The notes: generated by a model from the sequence alone, not told the origin. DNA of 8,223 nucleotides from Planctomycetota bacterium (GCA_024278415.1 JAJRTI010000478.1:1-8223), one strand, 5' to 3'; counted from the first letter of the stretch, positions 1-6,565 are shown. Translations and numbers: made by a program.

Positions 1-579
1 ACCGAGAAGAGCTTCGACTTCAAGGTCGAGGCCAAGAAGATCACCCTCAACTACCAGAACCTCGACTCGTGCCGCGTGAGCTACTACCTCATGGACGTGG
101 AGCTGCTGTTCTCGCGCAAGCCTTTTGTGCAGCAGTTCTCCGGGCAGTTCGGCTACATCCAGCCCAACTACGCGCAGACGATCGCACTGGACCCGGCCAA
201 GACGCAGCACACGTTCGACCTGCCCGACCGTTTCCACAGCAGCAACGTGCTCGTGGAGGTCCGCGCCGGCGGCATGAGGAAGACGCAAGCGTACTACGCG
301 AACAGCCTCGCGGTTCAAGTGATCGAGAACTACGGCCAGGTGAAGGTGACGCACGCGCAGACCGGCAAGCCGCTGCCCAAGGTCTACGTGAAAGTCTACG
401 CGCGCATGAAGGGCGGCGACGTGCGCTTCTACAAGGACGGGTACACCGACCTCCGCGGCCGCTTCGACTATGCGTCGCTCAGCACGAACGATCTCGACTA
501 CGTCGAGCGCTTCTCGCTGCTGATCATGAGCGAAGCCAACGGCGCGGTCGTGAAGGAGGCCGCGGCGCCGAAGAGGTGA
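1..579 (+). CDS. C-terminal part of a large beta-rich protein with a carboxypeptidase-regulatory-like domain (5' end outside the window)
   Basis: The frame is open from base 1 and stops at TGA 577-579, giving 192 visible residues. The GTG at 76 is internal, because codons before it read as normal protein (TEKSFDFKVEAKK...), so I treat the gene as truncated by the window edge. Visible residues about 111-166 (GQVKVTHAQTGKPLPKVYVK, then a DGYTDLRGRF segment) follow the pattern 'V.V....TGKPL..V.V.V......F..DG.TD..GRF' typical of carboxypeptidase-regulatory-like beta-sandwich modules. The upstream part is rich in aromatic residues and alternating hydrophobics, also suggesting beta structure. No catalytic motif or membrane segment is visible. 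Such modules usually sit in large secreted or surface proteins, so an extracytoplasmic location is an inference. It converges on the small - strand gene at 649-1062. The reading frame is secure; the function is unknown. Confidence 0.8.
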   Translation, partial: TEKSFDFKVEAKKITLNYQNLDSCRVSYYLMDVELLFSRKPFVQQFSGQFGYIQPNYAQTIALDPAKTQHTFDLPDRFHSSNVLVEVRAGGMRKTQAYYANSLAVQVIENYGQVKVTHAQTGKPLPKVYVKVYARMKGGDVRFYKDGYTDLRGRFDYASLSTNDLDYVERFSLLIMSEANGAVVKEAAAPKR

Positions 580-606
580 CAAGGTGAGGGGGCGACACGG
601 TGAAGA

Positions 607-641
607 CGCCCCTGCCCGAGGCTCCGTTTCGGGCAGGGGCG
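607..641. terminator. Bidirectional hairpin between convergent genes
   Basis: CGCCCCTGCCCGA (607-619) and TCGGGCAGGGGCG (629-641) form a perfect 13-bp GC-rich stem with a 9-nt loop. It lies 27 bp after the + strand stop and 7 bp after the end of the - strand gene. There is no T-tract on either side, so it is not a classical intrinsic terminator. Its position at the meeting point of two convergent genes still fits a shared terminator or 3' end protector. Confidence 0.75.
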
Positions 642-648
642 GGGCTCG

Positions 649-1062
649 CTATCGCTTCTTCGCGCCCCCGACCAGGGCGCGAGGGCCGTCCCAGAAGACT
701 TTCTTGGTCACGTAGAACGGCGCGCCCACGACAGCGGAAGTGCCTCTGGCTGTGCAGATGCATATGACTGCCCAACTCACAAGACCTCCGTAGGCGGCGA
801 ATTCAACGCCATCGCTGAAGGGGGCGGTAACGAGACCAACCGCACTGCCGATCACCACAGCAGGAGGCACGGCCGCGACTCCTCCGACGATAGCGCCACC
901 GATTGCGCCCGCCTTGGCCGGGACGACTACGTACGAGCCTTCGTCTTGATAGGCTTCAAAGAGGAACCAATCAGACCACCAATCCGCTGCTGCTTGCCTT
1001 GGCATTGATCCCAGCACGGCCATAGTGATCGCGCTGACTGACAACATCGTCTGCATCTTCAT
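649..1062 (-). CDS. Small exported or membrane protein with signal peptide and glycine-rich hydrophobic segment
   Basis: This is a 137-residue protein starting MKMQTMLSVSAITMAV. The frame stays open upstream to 1323, but I choose the ATG at 1060-1062 because AGGAG lies 7 nt before it and because a signal peptide begins there; the upstream extension looks like non-coding translation. Residues 1-27 form a signal peptide with a likely cleavage after QAAA, before DWWSDW. The mature part has a Gly/Ala/Val run (about residues 47-74, GAIGGAIVGG...) resembling a glycine-zipper or membrane-inserting helix. A second hydrophobic stretch (about 83-98) contains CIC, and the C-terminus is basic (GGAKKR). 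I recognise no family. Lower GC than its surroundings and lack of operon partners suggest an accessory gene. A role in the envelope is inference from the signal peptide only. Confidence 0.7.
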   Translation of the reverse strand: MKMQTMLSVSAITMAVLGSMPRQAAADWWSDWFLFEAYQDEGSYVVVPAKAGAIGGAIVGGVAAVPPAVVIGSAVGLVTAPFSDGVEFAAYGGLVSWAVICICTARGTSAVVGAPFYVTKKVFWDGPRALVGGAKKR

Positions 1063-1069
1063 CTGCTCG

Positions 1070-1074
1070 CTCCT
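1070..1074 (-). promoter_or_regulatory. Ribosome binding site of the small exported protein
   Basis: AGGAG on the - strand, within AAAGGAGC at 1069-1076, sits 7 nt before the ATG at 1062. It is the main reason for rejecting the longer upstream starts of this frame. Confidence 0.75.
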
Positions 1075-1340
1075 TTCTCTGGCAGACGCTGCGTGATCAT
1101 CGGATGCGGGACGGTTAGCGAAGCCCGTGCCAGAACCCCCGGCCGCCAAATTGAGCTGGAATATCGGCCTTCTTGGTGTATTCGCAGCTATTCGCTCCAC
1201 ACACCGCACCATTGATCGGTCATCCGATGTGCATTCCCCGTACGTGCGGCGCATGCCCCAATTGCGAACATCGCTACCGAACACCAACCGCGGACATTCA
1301 CAGTACATGCCCCGGAGATGCACGGTCGAGCAGGCTCGGG

Positions 1341-1478
1341 TGCGTGTTTAGCATGCGCGGCAGCCGCATTCGCCAGAGTGCGGGCGTTCTGCGAGCCACG
1401 CGTCGGTTGGCCCGCATGCTGGCGCATGCGGCTACGCGTCTGGCGTGCGTTTCTTCGCATGCGCACGCCAAACACGCA
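1341..1478. repeat. Nested palindrome cluster built on GCATGC
   Basis: An outer 9-bp inverted repeat, TGCGTGTTT (1341-1349) with AAACACGCA (1470-1478), encloses further hairpins. CCGCATGC/GCATGCGG (1412-1431) has 8 bp and a TGGC loop. TGGCGTGCG/CGCACGCCA (1441-1470) has 9 bp and a 12-nt loop. A smaller GCGG/CCGC lies at 1357-1367. GCATGC occurs at 1351, 1414, 1424 and 1457, with one more outlier at 1251, and ACGCGT occurs at 1398 and 1434. The arrangement could fold as a multi-branch structure as RNA or extruded DNA. No known family is recognised. Confidence 0.5.
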
Positions 1479-1676
1479 CAGACTTAACGCGGCACACGGC
1501 AGCGAAGCACCCTGTACGCAATTGGCCTGTGCCCCGACCTGAAGGTCGTCGTTTTCGAGGAGGTGCTGAGGCGGCCCCGTCGGTTTCTCACCCTCCGTGC
1601 GCTCCTCCGAGAACTCGCCCGCCTTGCCTGGGTCCAGGCGGCCGCGTGCCGCAACCCACGATGCCGAGCTTCGGTA

Positions 1677-2291
1677 TCACATCTGGTGAGCCAGTCGTAT
1701 CAGCGCCTGGTGCAGGTCGCCAACGAAGGCTCCAAGCGATGGATCGTGCTTCCCGGCCTTGAAGAAGTCCATGTTGGTGACGAGTTCGTCGGCGAACTCA
1801 ATACCTCCCAAGGTTAAGAGGTTCCCTCCCTGTCCCTTGATGCACGCATCCTTGAGCATCTGCTTGTAGAGATCTCGCTCGCACTTGCCACGCCGAACCG
1901 TCGGGCGATAGCCCACGACCTTCATGAAGGTGTCGGGATCGGCCAGGAACCACCGCTCGATGTGGGGGTCGGGACAAGCGATGACCGTGTGCTCCTGGAA
2001 TGCCTCATCCAACGCCTCGTTGATCTGCCTCCGGGCTTCGTTGACAGGCGTGCAGTTCGCGTCAATGGCGACGACAAAAAGGTCAGGCAGTTCAGCGCCG
2101 ATCGCGCCGGCCTTTACCATTGCCTGGCAGTGCTTGAGTTCGCTCAAAACCCGACCATGGCCCCCACGCCCGCAGCGCACCTGCGTTGCGACCTCCAGCC
2201 CTGCTTCCTTGGCAAGCCGTTTCACTACGGCTCCCACGAACGCCTCATGCGCGTGGTCCTCGACAAAGAGATCCACCCGGCCCTCACTCAT
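1677..2291 (-). CDS. TOPRIM-like small protein, partner of the AAA ATPase (candidate nuclease or effector)
   Basis: This 204-residue protein shows the acidic landmarks of TOPRIM-like nucleases paired with OLD-type ATPases. There is a glutamate after a beta strand near the N-terminus (E11 in VDLFVEDHAHEAF). A strand ends in aspartate (D77 in LFVVAIDANC). PDPHIERWFLADPD (107-120) carries E112 and matches the 'P.P.iE.W.L' segment of this group. The second acid of the usual DxD is asparagine here (N79). Length and layout resemble the DUF4276, DUF4435 (AriB) and RloB group, but I cannot assign one. The ATG at 2289-2291 overlaps the stop of the ATPase gene by 8 bp (ATGAGTGA), so the two are almost certainly translationally coupled. 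Expected role, by family analogy, is a metal-dependent nuclease held or triggered by the ATPase; this is inference. Base composition is lower in GC than alaS. Confidence 0.8.
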   Translation of the reverse strand: MSEGRVDLFVEDHAHEAFVGAVVKRLAKEAGLEVATQVRCGRGGHGRVLSELKHCQAMVKAGAIGAELPDLFVVAIDANCTPVNEARRQINEALDEAFQEHTVIACPDPHIERWFLADPDTFMKVVGYRPTVRRGKCERDLYKQMLKDACIKGQGGNLLTLGGIEFADELVTNMDFFKAGKHDPSLGAFVGDLHQALIRLAHQM

Positions 2292-3519
2292 CGATCAGTC
2301 CTCGCATCATCAGACGGCTGAACGCGCCGTCCTCTTCGTCCGTCTCCAACCCGTCATCGATTTCTATATTCTGGAATAAGGGACCGGTGGCCTCGAAGGG
2401 CACGATCTTCGTCGTACGTCCGGTCCGCCGAACATTGAGGAGGCCTATGTCATCAGGACATGGCCGCGCCATTTTCAGAATCGCGTCACAGAAGACCGGG
2501 GAATGGGTCGTGACGATGAGTTGCCTGCCCCGCTCCATGGCCAGCGACGCGAGCACCTTAGCCACGAGTTCCAGCCGCCTCGGATGGACGCCGTTCTCAG
2601 GCTCTTCGAACGCCAACAGCGATCCCCCCCATGGGTTGAGCGCAATCGCGCACAGCGCCAATATGCGCAGTGTCCCCTCCGAGATGATGCGCGACGAGTA
2701 GTCCACGCCATTCTGCCGGATCATGATATCCAGGGTGCCGCGGCGCTTGTCGAGGTCTACCTCCACCTGCTCCACGGATGGGATGAGCATCCTGAGGGTT
2801 CGCACGACTGCTTCGTAGTGCTTGGGTTCCTCTTCTCGAAGCCGATACAGGAACGGCGCGGTGTCCTCACCCAACATGCCAATGTCGTGCGCCTCCTTAG
2901 GCGACGCTTCCCGACGCATGGACACGCGCGGGTCCAGGTAGTACGTACGCCAGCCCCTGAGTTCTGCACGACACTTCTCAATGGGCGTGAAGCGAGATCC
3001 GATAAGCCGAGGGTCGGAGAGCTTCGTATGGTTCTGATGCAGCGGCTCAACATTGGGTCGCCCTCTATCGCTGCTTCGGATGTGAATCTCGTCCCCCTGC
3101 CGCTCGATCCTTGGCTTGCCAATCTCGCGGCCGCTTGATCTGCTGAGCCTCGCCAGGCGCTCGTCCTCGACCGTCAGCGCGCCCGTGCGGGGCCGGACGC
3201 CCACTGAGACCCGATACTGATAAGTCTCCTTGGCCAGTTCCAGCTCTGCGTCAATAGTGAACTGAGCTGCCCGCTCCTCGAGCAACGCGGCCATGCCGCC
3301 GCTTGGGAATGACAGGGTCTCCAGCGGAATACCGCGAATTGGATCGGAGAGAGCATCGCTCAGTGTGGATTCAGTACCCAACCGAGACAACACCTGAACG
3401 GCATCGATAACGTTCGACTTGCCCGCCGCATTCGGTCCGAAGAATACAGCCAGCCTGGGGAACTGGACGTCCACATCGGCCAGCGATTTGAAACCCGAGA
3501 CTCTGAGTCTTCTGAGCAT
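2284..3519 (-). CDS. AAA ATPase of the OLD/RecF-like (AAA_15/AAA_21) group
   Basis: This 411-residue ATPase from ATG 3519 carries the ABC/SMC-type ATP site. Walker A is GPNAAGKS (residues 28-35), following the family opening MLRRLRVSGFKSL. An ABC-like signature ISEGTLR lies near residue 280. Walker B with two glutamates, LLAFEEPENGVHP, is at about 301-313, and the switch histidine is in LIVTTHSP (H339). All key residues are intact. The middle region (about 85-225) is the variable insert typical of OLD-like ATPases, and the C-terminus ends in an acidic tail. I choose ATG 3519 because GGAG lies 9 nt upstream and family members begin at MLRRL; a GTG at 3579 would add 20 unlikely residues. The gene starts 105 bp after the alaS stop with no obvious terminator between, so some readthrough from alaS is possible. 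Its last codons overlap the TOPRIM gene. Likely function is ATP-dependent sensing or clamping that controls its partner. Confidence 0.88.
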   Translation of the reverse strand: MLRRLRVSGFKSLADVDVQFPRLAVFFGPNAAGKSNVIDAVQVLSRLGTESTLSDALSDPIRGIPLETLSFPSGGMAALLEERAAQFTIDAELELAKETYQYRVSVGVRPRTGALTVEDERLARLSRSSGREIGKPRIERQGDEIHIRSSDRGRPNVEPLHQNHTKLSDPRLIGSRFTPIEKCRAELRGWRTYYLDPRVSMRREASPKEAHDIGMLGEDTAPFLYRLREEEPKHYEAVVRTLRMLIPSVEQVEVDLDKRRGTLDIMIRQNGVDYSSRIISEGTLRILALCAIALNPWGGSLLAFEEPENGVHPRRLELVAKVLASLAMERGRQLIVTTHSPVFCDAILKMARPCPDDIGLLNVRRTGRTTKIVPFEATGPLFQNIEIDDGLETDEEDGAFSRLMMRGLIDE

Positions 3520-3528
3520 GGGCGGCCA

Positions 3529-3532
3529 CTCC
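3529..3532 (-). promoter_or_regulatory. Ribosome binding site supporting the ATPase start at 3519
   Basis: GGAG on the - strand lies 9 nt before ATG 3519. No purine-rich motif of this kind precedes the alternative GTG at 3579, so it favours the shorter 411-residue protein. Confidence 0.5.
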
Positions 3533-3624
3533 AACAGCCTGTCTGGTTCCGCAACGTCGGTCTCAGAATACACGCGCACCGCGCCATTGGCAAGCTTCAG
3601 CGTTGCGCGCCACAGGGCGTGCTG

Positions 3625-6270
3625 CTACCCCAACCCCTCTTCGATCAGCTTCGCGCCTTCTTCGAGCGCGGCGGGGATGCCGCTGGCGTCTTTGCCGCCG
3701 GCTTGGGCGAGGTCGGGCTTGCCGCCGCCGCCGCCTTTGATGTGCTTGGCCGCGGCCTTCGCGATGTCGCCGGCCTTCAGGCCCTTGCCGATGAGGTCCT
3801 TGGTCAACGCGACCACGAGCAGCGGGTTGCCCTTCGAGATGCCGGCCAGAATCGAGGCCACGCTGCCGGTCTGGCGCAGGCTGTCCGCAAGCTGGCGAAG
3901 CTCGATCGGGTCGCCGACTTCGCCGGCGTCGTACGTTACGATCTTCACGCCCGCGGCCTCCTTGGCCTCGCTGAGCAGGGACTTGGCCGACGCGGAGCCG
4001 CCGCTTTTGCGCGCTTCTTGCACGGCCTTCTTCAGATCCTTGATCTCCTGGAGCAACGCGGCCGCGCGCTCCACGAGCGAGCCCTCTTGCGCGTTGATCG
4101 TGGCGCAGACTTCGTGCACCAGCGCGTCGCGCTGCCGAAGCTGGGCGAGCACGCCGGGGCCGGTCACGGCCTCGATGCGCCGAATGCCCGCGGCCGCGGA
4201 GCTTTCCGCGCGGATCGAGAAGAGGCCGATGTCGCCGGTCCTCGACACGTGCGCGCCGCCGCACAGCTCCTTGCTGTAGTCGCCGCAGCTCACCATGCGC
4301 ACGGTCTCGCCGTACTTCTCGCCGAAGAGCGCCATCGCGCCCGCGGCCTTCGCTTCGGCCATGGGCATGTACGCCGTGGCCACTTCGTCGTTGGCGAGGA
4401 TCTTCGCGTTGACGATGTTCTCCACGTCCCGGCGTTCGGCGTCGCTCATGGCCTGGAAGTGGCTGAAGTCGAAACGCAGGTGGTCGGGCGCCACGAGCGA
4501 GCCGGCCTGCTCCACGTGCTCGCCGAGCACCTCGCGCAGCGCGTGGTGCAGCAGGTGGGTCGCGGTGTGGTTGCGCCGGATCGCCGCGCGGCGGGCCCAG
4601 TCGACTTTCGTGGCGACCGCGTCGCCGATCTTGAGCGTGCCCGATTCGACTTTGCAGAGATGTTGCGTGTAGCCCTCGACCTTCTTGGCGTCCGTCACCG
4701 CGAGCCTCGCGTGGGCCGCGACAATCTCGCCGGTGTCGCCCACCTCGCCGCCGGACTCGCCGTAGAAGGTGGTCCTGTCGAGGACGACCACGACCTCGTC
4801 GCCCTCGTTTGCGGACTCGGGCATGTCGTCGCCCTGGATGATCGCGAGGACTTGCGCTTCGGTTTCGGGCTCGTCGTATCCGACGAATTCGGTGCCCTTG
4901 GAGATCTCTTTGACCTTGGCCATGGGGCCGGTGTCGAACACGTCGCCCACGATGGCCGACGACTCGCGCGCCTGTTTGCGCTGGCGCTCCATCGCGGCCT
5001 CGAATCCCTCCATGTCCACGTCGTAGCCCTTGGCTTCGAGGATGTTCTGCGCAATGTCGACTGGGAAGCCATACGTGTCGTAGAGCCGGAACGCTTCGTC
5101 GCCGGACAGCGTCGTCCGGCCCGCGGCTTCCATCTTCTCGACCATCTCGTCGAGCAGCCGGCCGCCGAGCGTGAGCGTGCCGTGGAAGCGCTCCTCTTCG
5201 ATCCGCATGATGCGGGTGATGTTCTCTTGCCGGTCGCGCACTTCGGGGTACGTGCCGCCCATGATGTCCGCGACGAGCGCCGCGAGCTTGTGCACGAACG
5301 GCTGATCGAGCCCGAGCTGCGCGCCGTTGGCCGCTGCGCGGCGCAGGAGCCGGCGCACGACGTAGCCCCGGCCTTCGTTGCCGGGCAGCACGCCGTCGCC
5401 AATGCAGAACGCGACCGCGCGCGCGTGGTCCGCAATGCGGCGCACCAGGGTCGATTCGACGGAGTCGGGGTCGTACTCGATGCCAGCCATGTCGCAGACC
5501 GCGTCGAGCATGGGCACGAAGAGGTCCGTGTGGAAGCCGGTGCGTTTGCCCTGCATGACCGCGGTGATGCGCTCGAAGCCCATGCCGGTGTCGATGTTCC
5601 TGTTGGGCAACGGCTCGAGCACGCCGCCGTCCTTGCGGTCGAACTGGGTGAAGACGAGGTTCCAGATCTCGGTGTAGCGCCGGCAGTCGCACTCGGGATC
5701 GCAGGTGTCTTTGCCGCAGCCATGTACGAGCCCCCAGTCGAAGTGGATCTCCGAGCACGGGCCGCAAACGGTGTTGGGGCCTTGGGAGATGACGTACGCG
5801 GGCCAGAAGTTCGCGCCTTCGCCGTAGCGGTAGATCTTAGCCTCCGGCACGCCGATCTTCTTGCTCCAGATCTCCGCGGCTTCGTCGTCGTCCTCGAACA
5901 CGGACACGACGAGGTCCTCGGCCTTGAGGCCCATGTTGTTGAGCAGGAACTCCCAGGCCCACTCGATGGCCTCTTCCTTGAAGTAGTCGCCGAAGGAGAA
6001 GTTGCCGAGCATCTCGAAGAAGGTGTGGTGGAACGGCGTGCGGCCCACGTTGTCGATGTCGCCGGTGCGAATGCACTTCTGGCTCGTCGCGGCGCGCGTG
6101 AAGTCGTACTTCCCGCGGCCCAGGAACATGTCCTTGAACTGGTTCATGCCGGCGCCGGTGAACAGCAGCGTCGGGTCGTTCTCAGGCACGAGGGAATCGC
6201 TGGGCCACACGGTGTGGCCGCGTTCGCGGAAGAATTCGAGGAACTCGGTGCGGATGTCGTCAGCTTTCAT
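3625..6270 (-). CDS. alaS: Alanyl-tRNA synthetase
   Basis: An 881-residue, full-length class II synthetase that charges tRNA-Ala with alanine in the cytoplasm. The catalytic core opens with the family N-terminus and the block FHHTFFEMLGNFSFGDYFKE (residues 80-99), then CGPCSEIHFDWG (169-180), and NRNIDTGMGFERI (223-235). The editing domain has the full zinc set: H568 and H572 in NHTATH, C670 and H674 in CGGAHVSRTGD. TFYGESGGEVGDTG (501-514) leads into it. The C-Ala domain ends with GGGGGKPDLAQAGG (846-859). An insert HGCGKDTCDPECDC (183-196) with four cysteines lies in the core. The start ATG 6268-6270 matches the usual first residues (MKADDIR.EFLEFF), although its ribosome binding site is weak. 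The leader contains two adjacent hairpins (6299-6344). htrA lies upstream and the ATPase/TOPRIM pair downstream, all on the same strand. Codon use is strongly GC-biased. Confidence 0.98.
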   Translation of the reverse strand: MKADDIRTEFLEFFRERGHTVWPSDSLVPENDPTLLFTGAGMNQFKDMFLGRGKYDFTRAATSQKCIRTGDIDNVGRTPFHHTFFEMLGNFSFGDYFKEEAIEWAWEFLLNNMGLKAEDLVVSVFEDDDEAAEIWSKKIGVPEAKIYRYGEGANFWPAYVISQGPNTVCGPCSEIHFDWGLVHGCGKDTCDPECDCRRYTEIWNLVFTQFDRKDGGVLEPLPNRNIDTGMGFERITAVMQGKRTGFHTDLFVPMLDAVCDMAGIEYDPDSVESTLVRRIADHARAVAFCIGDGVLPGNEGRGYVVRRLLRRAAANGAQLGLDQPFVHKLAALVADIMGGTYPEVRDRQENITRIMRIEEERFHGTLTLGGRLLDEMVEKMEAAGRTTLSGDEAFRLYDTYGFPVDIAQNILEAKGYDVDMEGFEAAMERQRKQARESSAIVGDVFDTGPMAKVKEISKGTEFVGYDEPETEAQVLAIIQGDDMPESANEGDEVVVVLDRTTFYGESGGEVGDTGEIVAAHARLAVTDAKKVEGYTQHLCKVESGTLKIGDAVATKVDWARRAAIRRNHTATHLLHHALREVLGEHVEQAGSLVAPDHLRFDFSHFQAMSDAERRDVENIVNAKILANDEVATAYMPMAEAKAAGAMALFGEKYGETVRMVSCGDYSKELCGGAHVSRTGDIGLFSIRAESSAAAGIRRIEAVTGPGVLAQLRQRDALVHEVCATINAQEGSLVERAAALLQEIKDLKKAVQEARKSGGSASAKSLLSEAKEAAGVKIVTYDAGEVGDPIELRQLADSLRQTGSVASILAGISKGNPLLVVALTKDLIGKGLKAGDIAKAAAKHIKGGGGGKPDLAQAGGKDASGIPAALEEGAKLIEEGLG

Positions 6271-6298
6271 CAGTTAGCCAGTCTCGGGTGTGGGGGAA

Positions 6299-6344
6299 GT
6301 CGTCGCTTGGGGCGAAGCGAACGACAATCCGCCGTACGACGGAT
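6299..6344 (-). promoter_or_regulatory. Two adjacent hairpins in the alaS leader
   Basis: In the alaS transcript the first element is ATCCGTC-GTAC-GGCGGAT (6327-6344), a palindrome with one G-U pair on the - strand only. One nucleotide later comes GTCGTTCGCTT / AAGCGACGAC (6299-6325), a 10-bp stem with one bulged base and a 6-nt loop. The second ends 28 nt before the alaS ATG. No T-tract follows, so this is not a plain terminator. E. coli AlaRS is known to repress its own gene through a palindrome at its promoter, so a similar operator is possible here, but that is inference. Confidence 0.4.
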
Positions 6345-6370
6345 CGATGTGTGCGGCGCGGGGTGACGTG

Positions 6371-6442
6371 GTTTGTAGTAGGGCGATTCATCGCCCCTCT
6401 CTCCAGGGTGGCCGACGGGCGATGAATCGCCCTACTACGAAC
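6371..6442. repeat. REPIN-like nested inverted repeat
   Basis: Two copies of GTAG-TA-GGGCGATTCATCGCCC face each other, at 6375-6396 and, inverted, at 6417-6438. They are perfect over 22 bp and extend to 6371-6442 with one G-T pair. A 20-nt spacer separates them. Each arm is itself a hairpin (GGGCGA / TCGCCC with a 4-nt loop) preceded on its outer side by GTAG. This is the layout of REP doublets (REPINs) moved by REP-associated tyrosine transposases, whose REPs carry a GTAG-type tetranucleotide 5' of the hairpin. No transposase gene is in the window. It lies between htrA and alaS and could also stabilise the htrA mRNA 3' end. Confidence 0.7.
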
Positions 6443-6531
6443 GAGCACGTTCGGATTGTGGCCGAAAACTGCGTTAGAAACGAAGACGAGAACTCAGGGC
6501 CAGGGGGCGAGGGGATGAGCAGCACGCTCTG

Positions 6532-6559
6532 CCCTCATCCCTCATCCCTTGTCCCTCAT
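6532..6559 (-). repeat. Four tandem 7-bp units with G-quadruplex pattern, just after htrA
   Basis: The + strand reads CCCTCAT, CCCTCAT, CCCTTGT, CCCTCAT without gaps. On the - strand, which is the htrA sense strand, this gives four GGG tracts with 4-nt loops, a standard G3N4 quadruplex pattern. It starts 6 bp beyond the htrA stop codon, so it lies in the htrA 3' untranslated region. Confidence 0.6.
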
Positions 6560-6565
6560 CTCCTA

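Larger units (their letters stand above)
1063..1676. other. 614-bp spacer without a convincing gene
   Basis: Open frames here on both strands translate to low-complexity Arg/Ala/His/Cys-rich peptides with no recognisable motif and no good ribosome binding site, so I call none. The stretch holds a palindrome cluster (1341-1478, listed separately) and two weak short hairpins: CGACC/GGTCG at 1535-1548, and GCCTG/CAGGC at 1626-1639. The second lies 37 bp after the TOPRIM gene stop in its direction of transcription and could be a weak terminator. Promoter elements for the gene at 649-1062 should lie at about 1080-1200, but I see no clear -35/-10 pair. Confidence 0.5.

Noticed and set aside
1063..1323. 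N-terminal extension of the small exported protein to 1323
   Set aside because: The extension would bury the signal peptide internally, lacks protein-like composition, and bypasses the AGGAG site 7 nt before ATG 1062.
1482..1488. ACTTAAC as the core site of an integron attC
   Set aside because: It matches RYYYAAC, but no matching GTTRRRY lies at the correct side and distance, and no integrase or cassette structure is present.
1535..1548. Short hairpin CGACC/GGTCG followed by a few T residues as a + strand terminator
   Set aside because: Only 5 bp, no gene upstream on the + strand, and the T-run is interrupted.
3619..6366. Very long + strand open frame antisense to alaS
   Set aside because: Its translation is Ala/Arg/Val/His-rich with no motif, and the opposite strand is an unmistakable AlaRS. 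GC-biased third codon positions remove stops from the antisense frame.
6271..6565. T-box riboswitch controlling alaS
   Set aside because: I see neither a T-box consensus sequence nor the long specifier stem; the hairpins present are short and separate.
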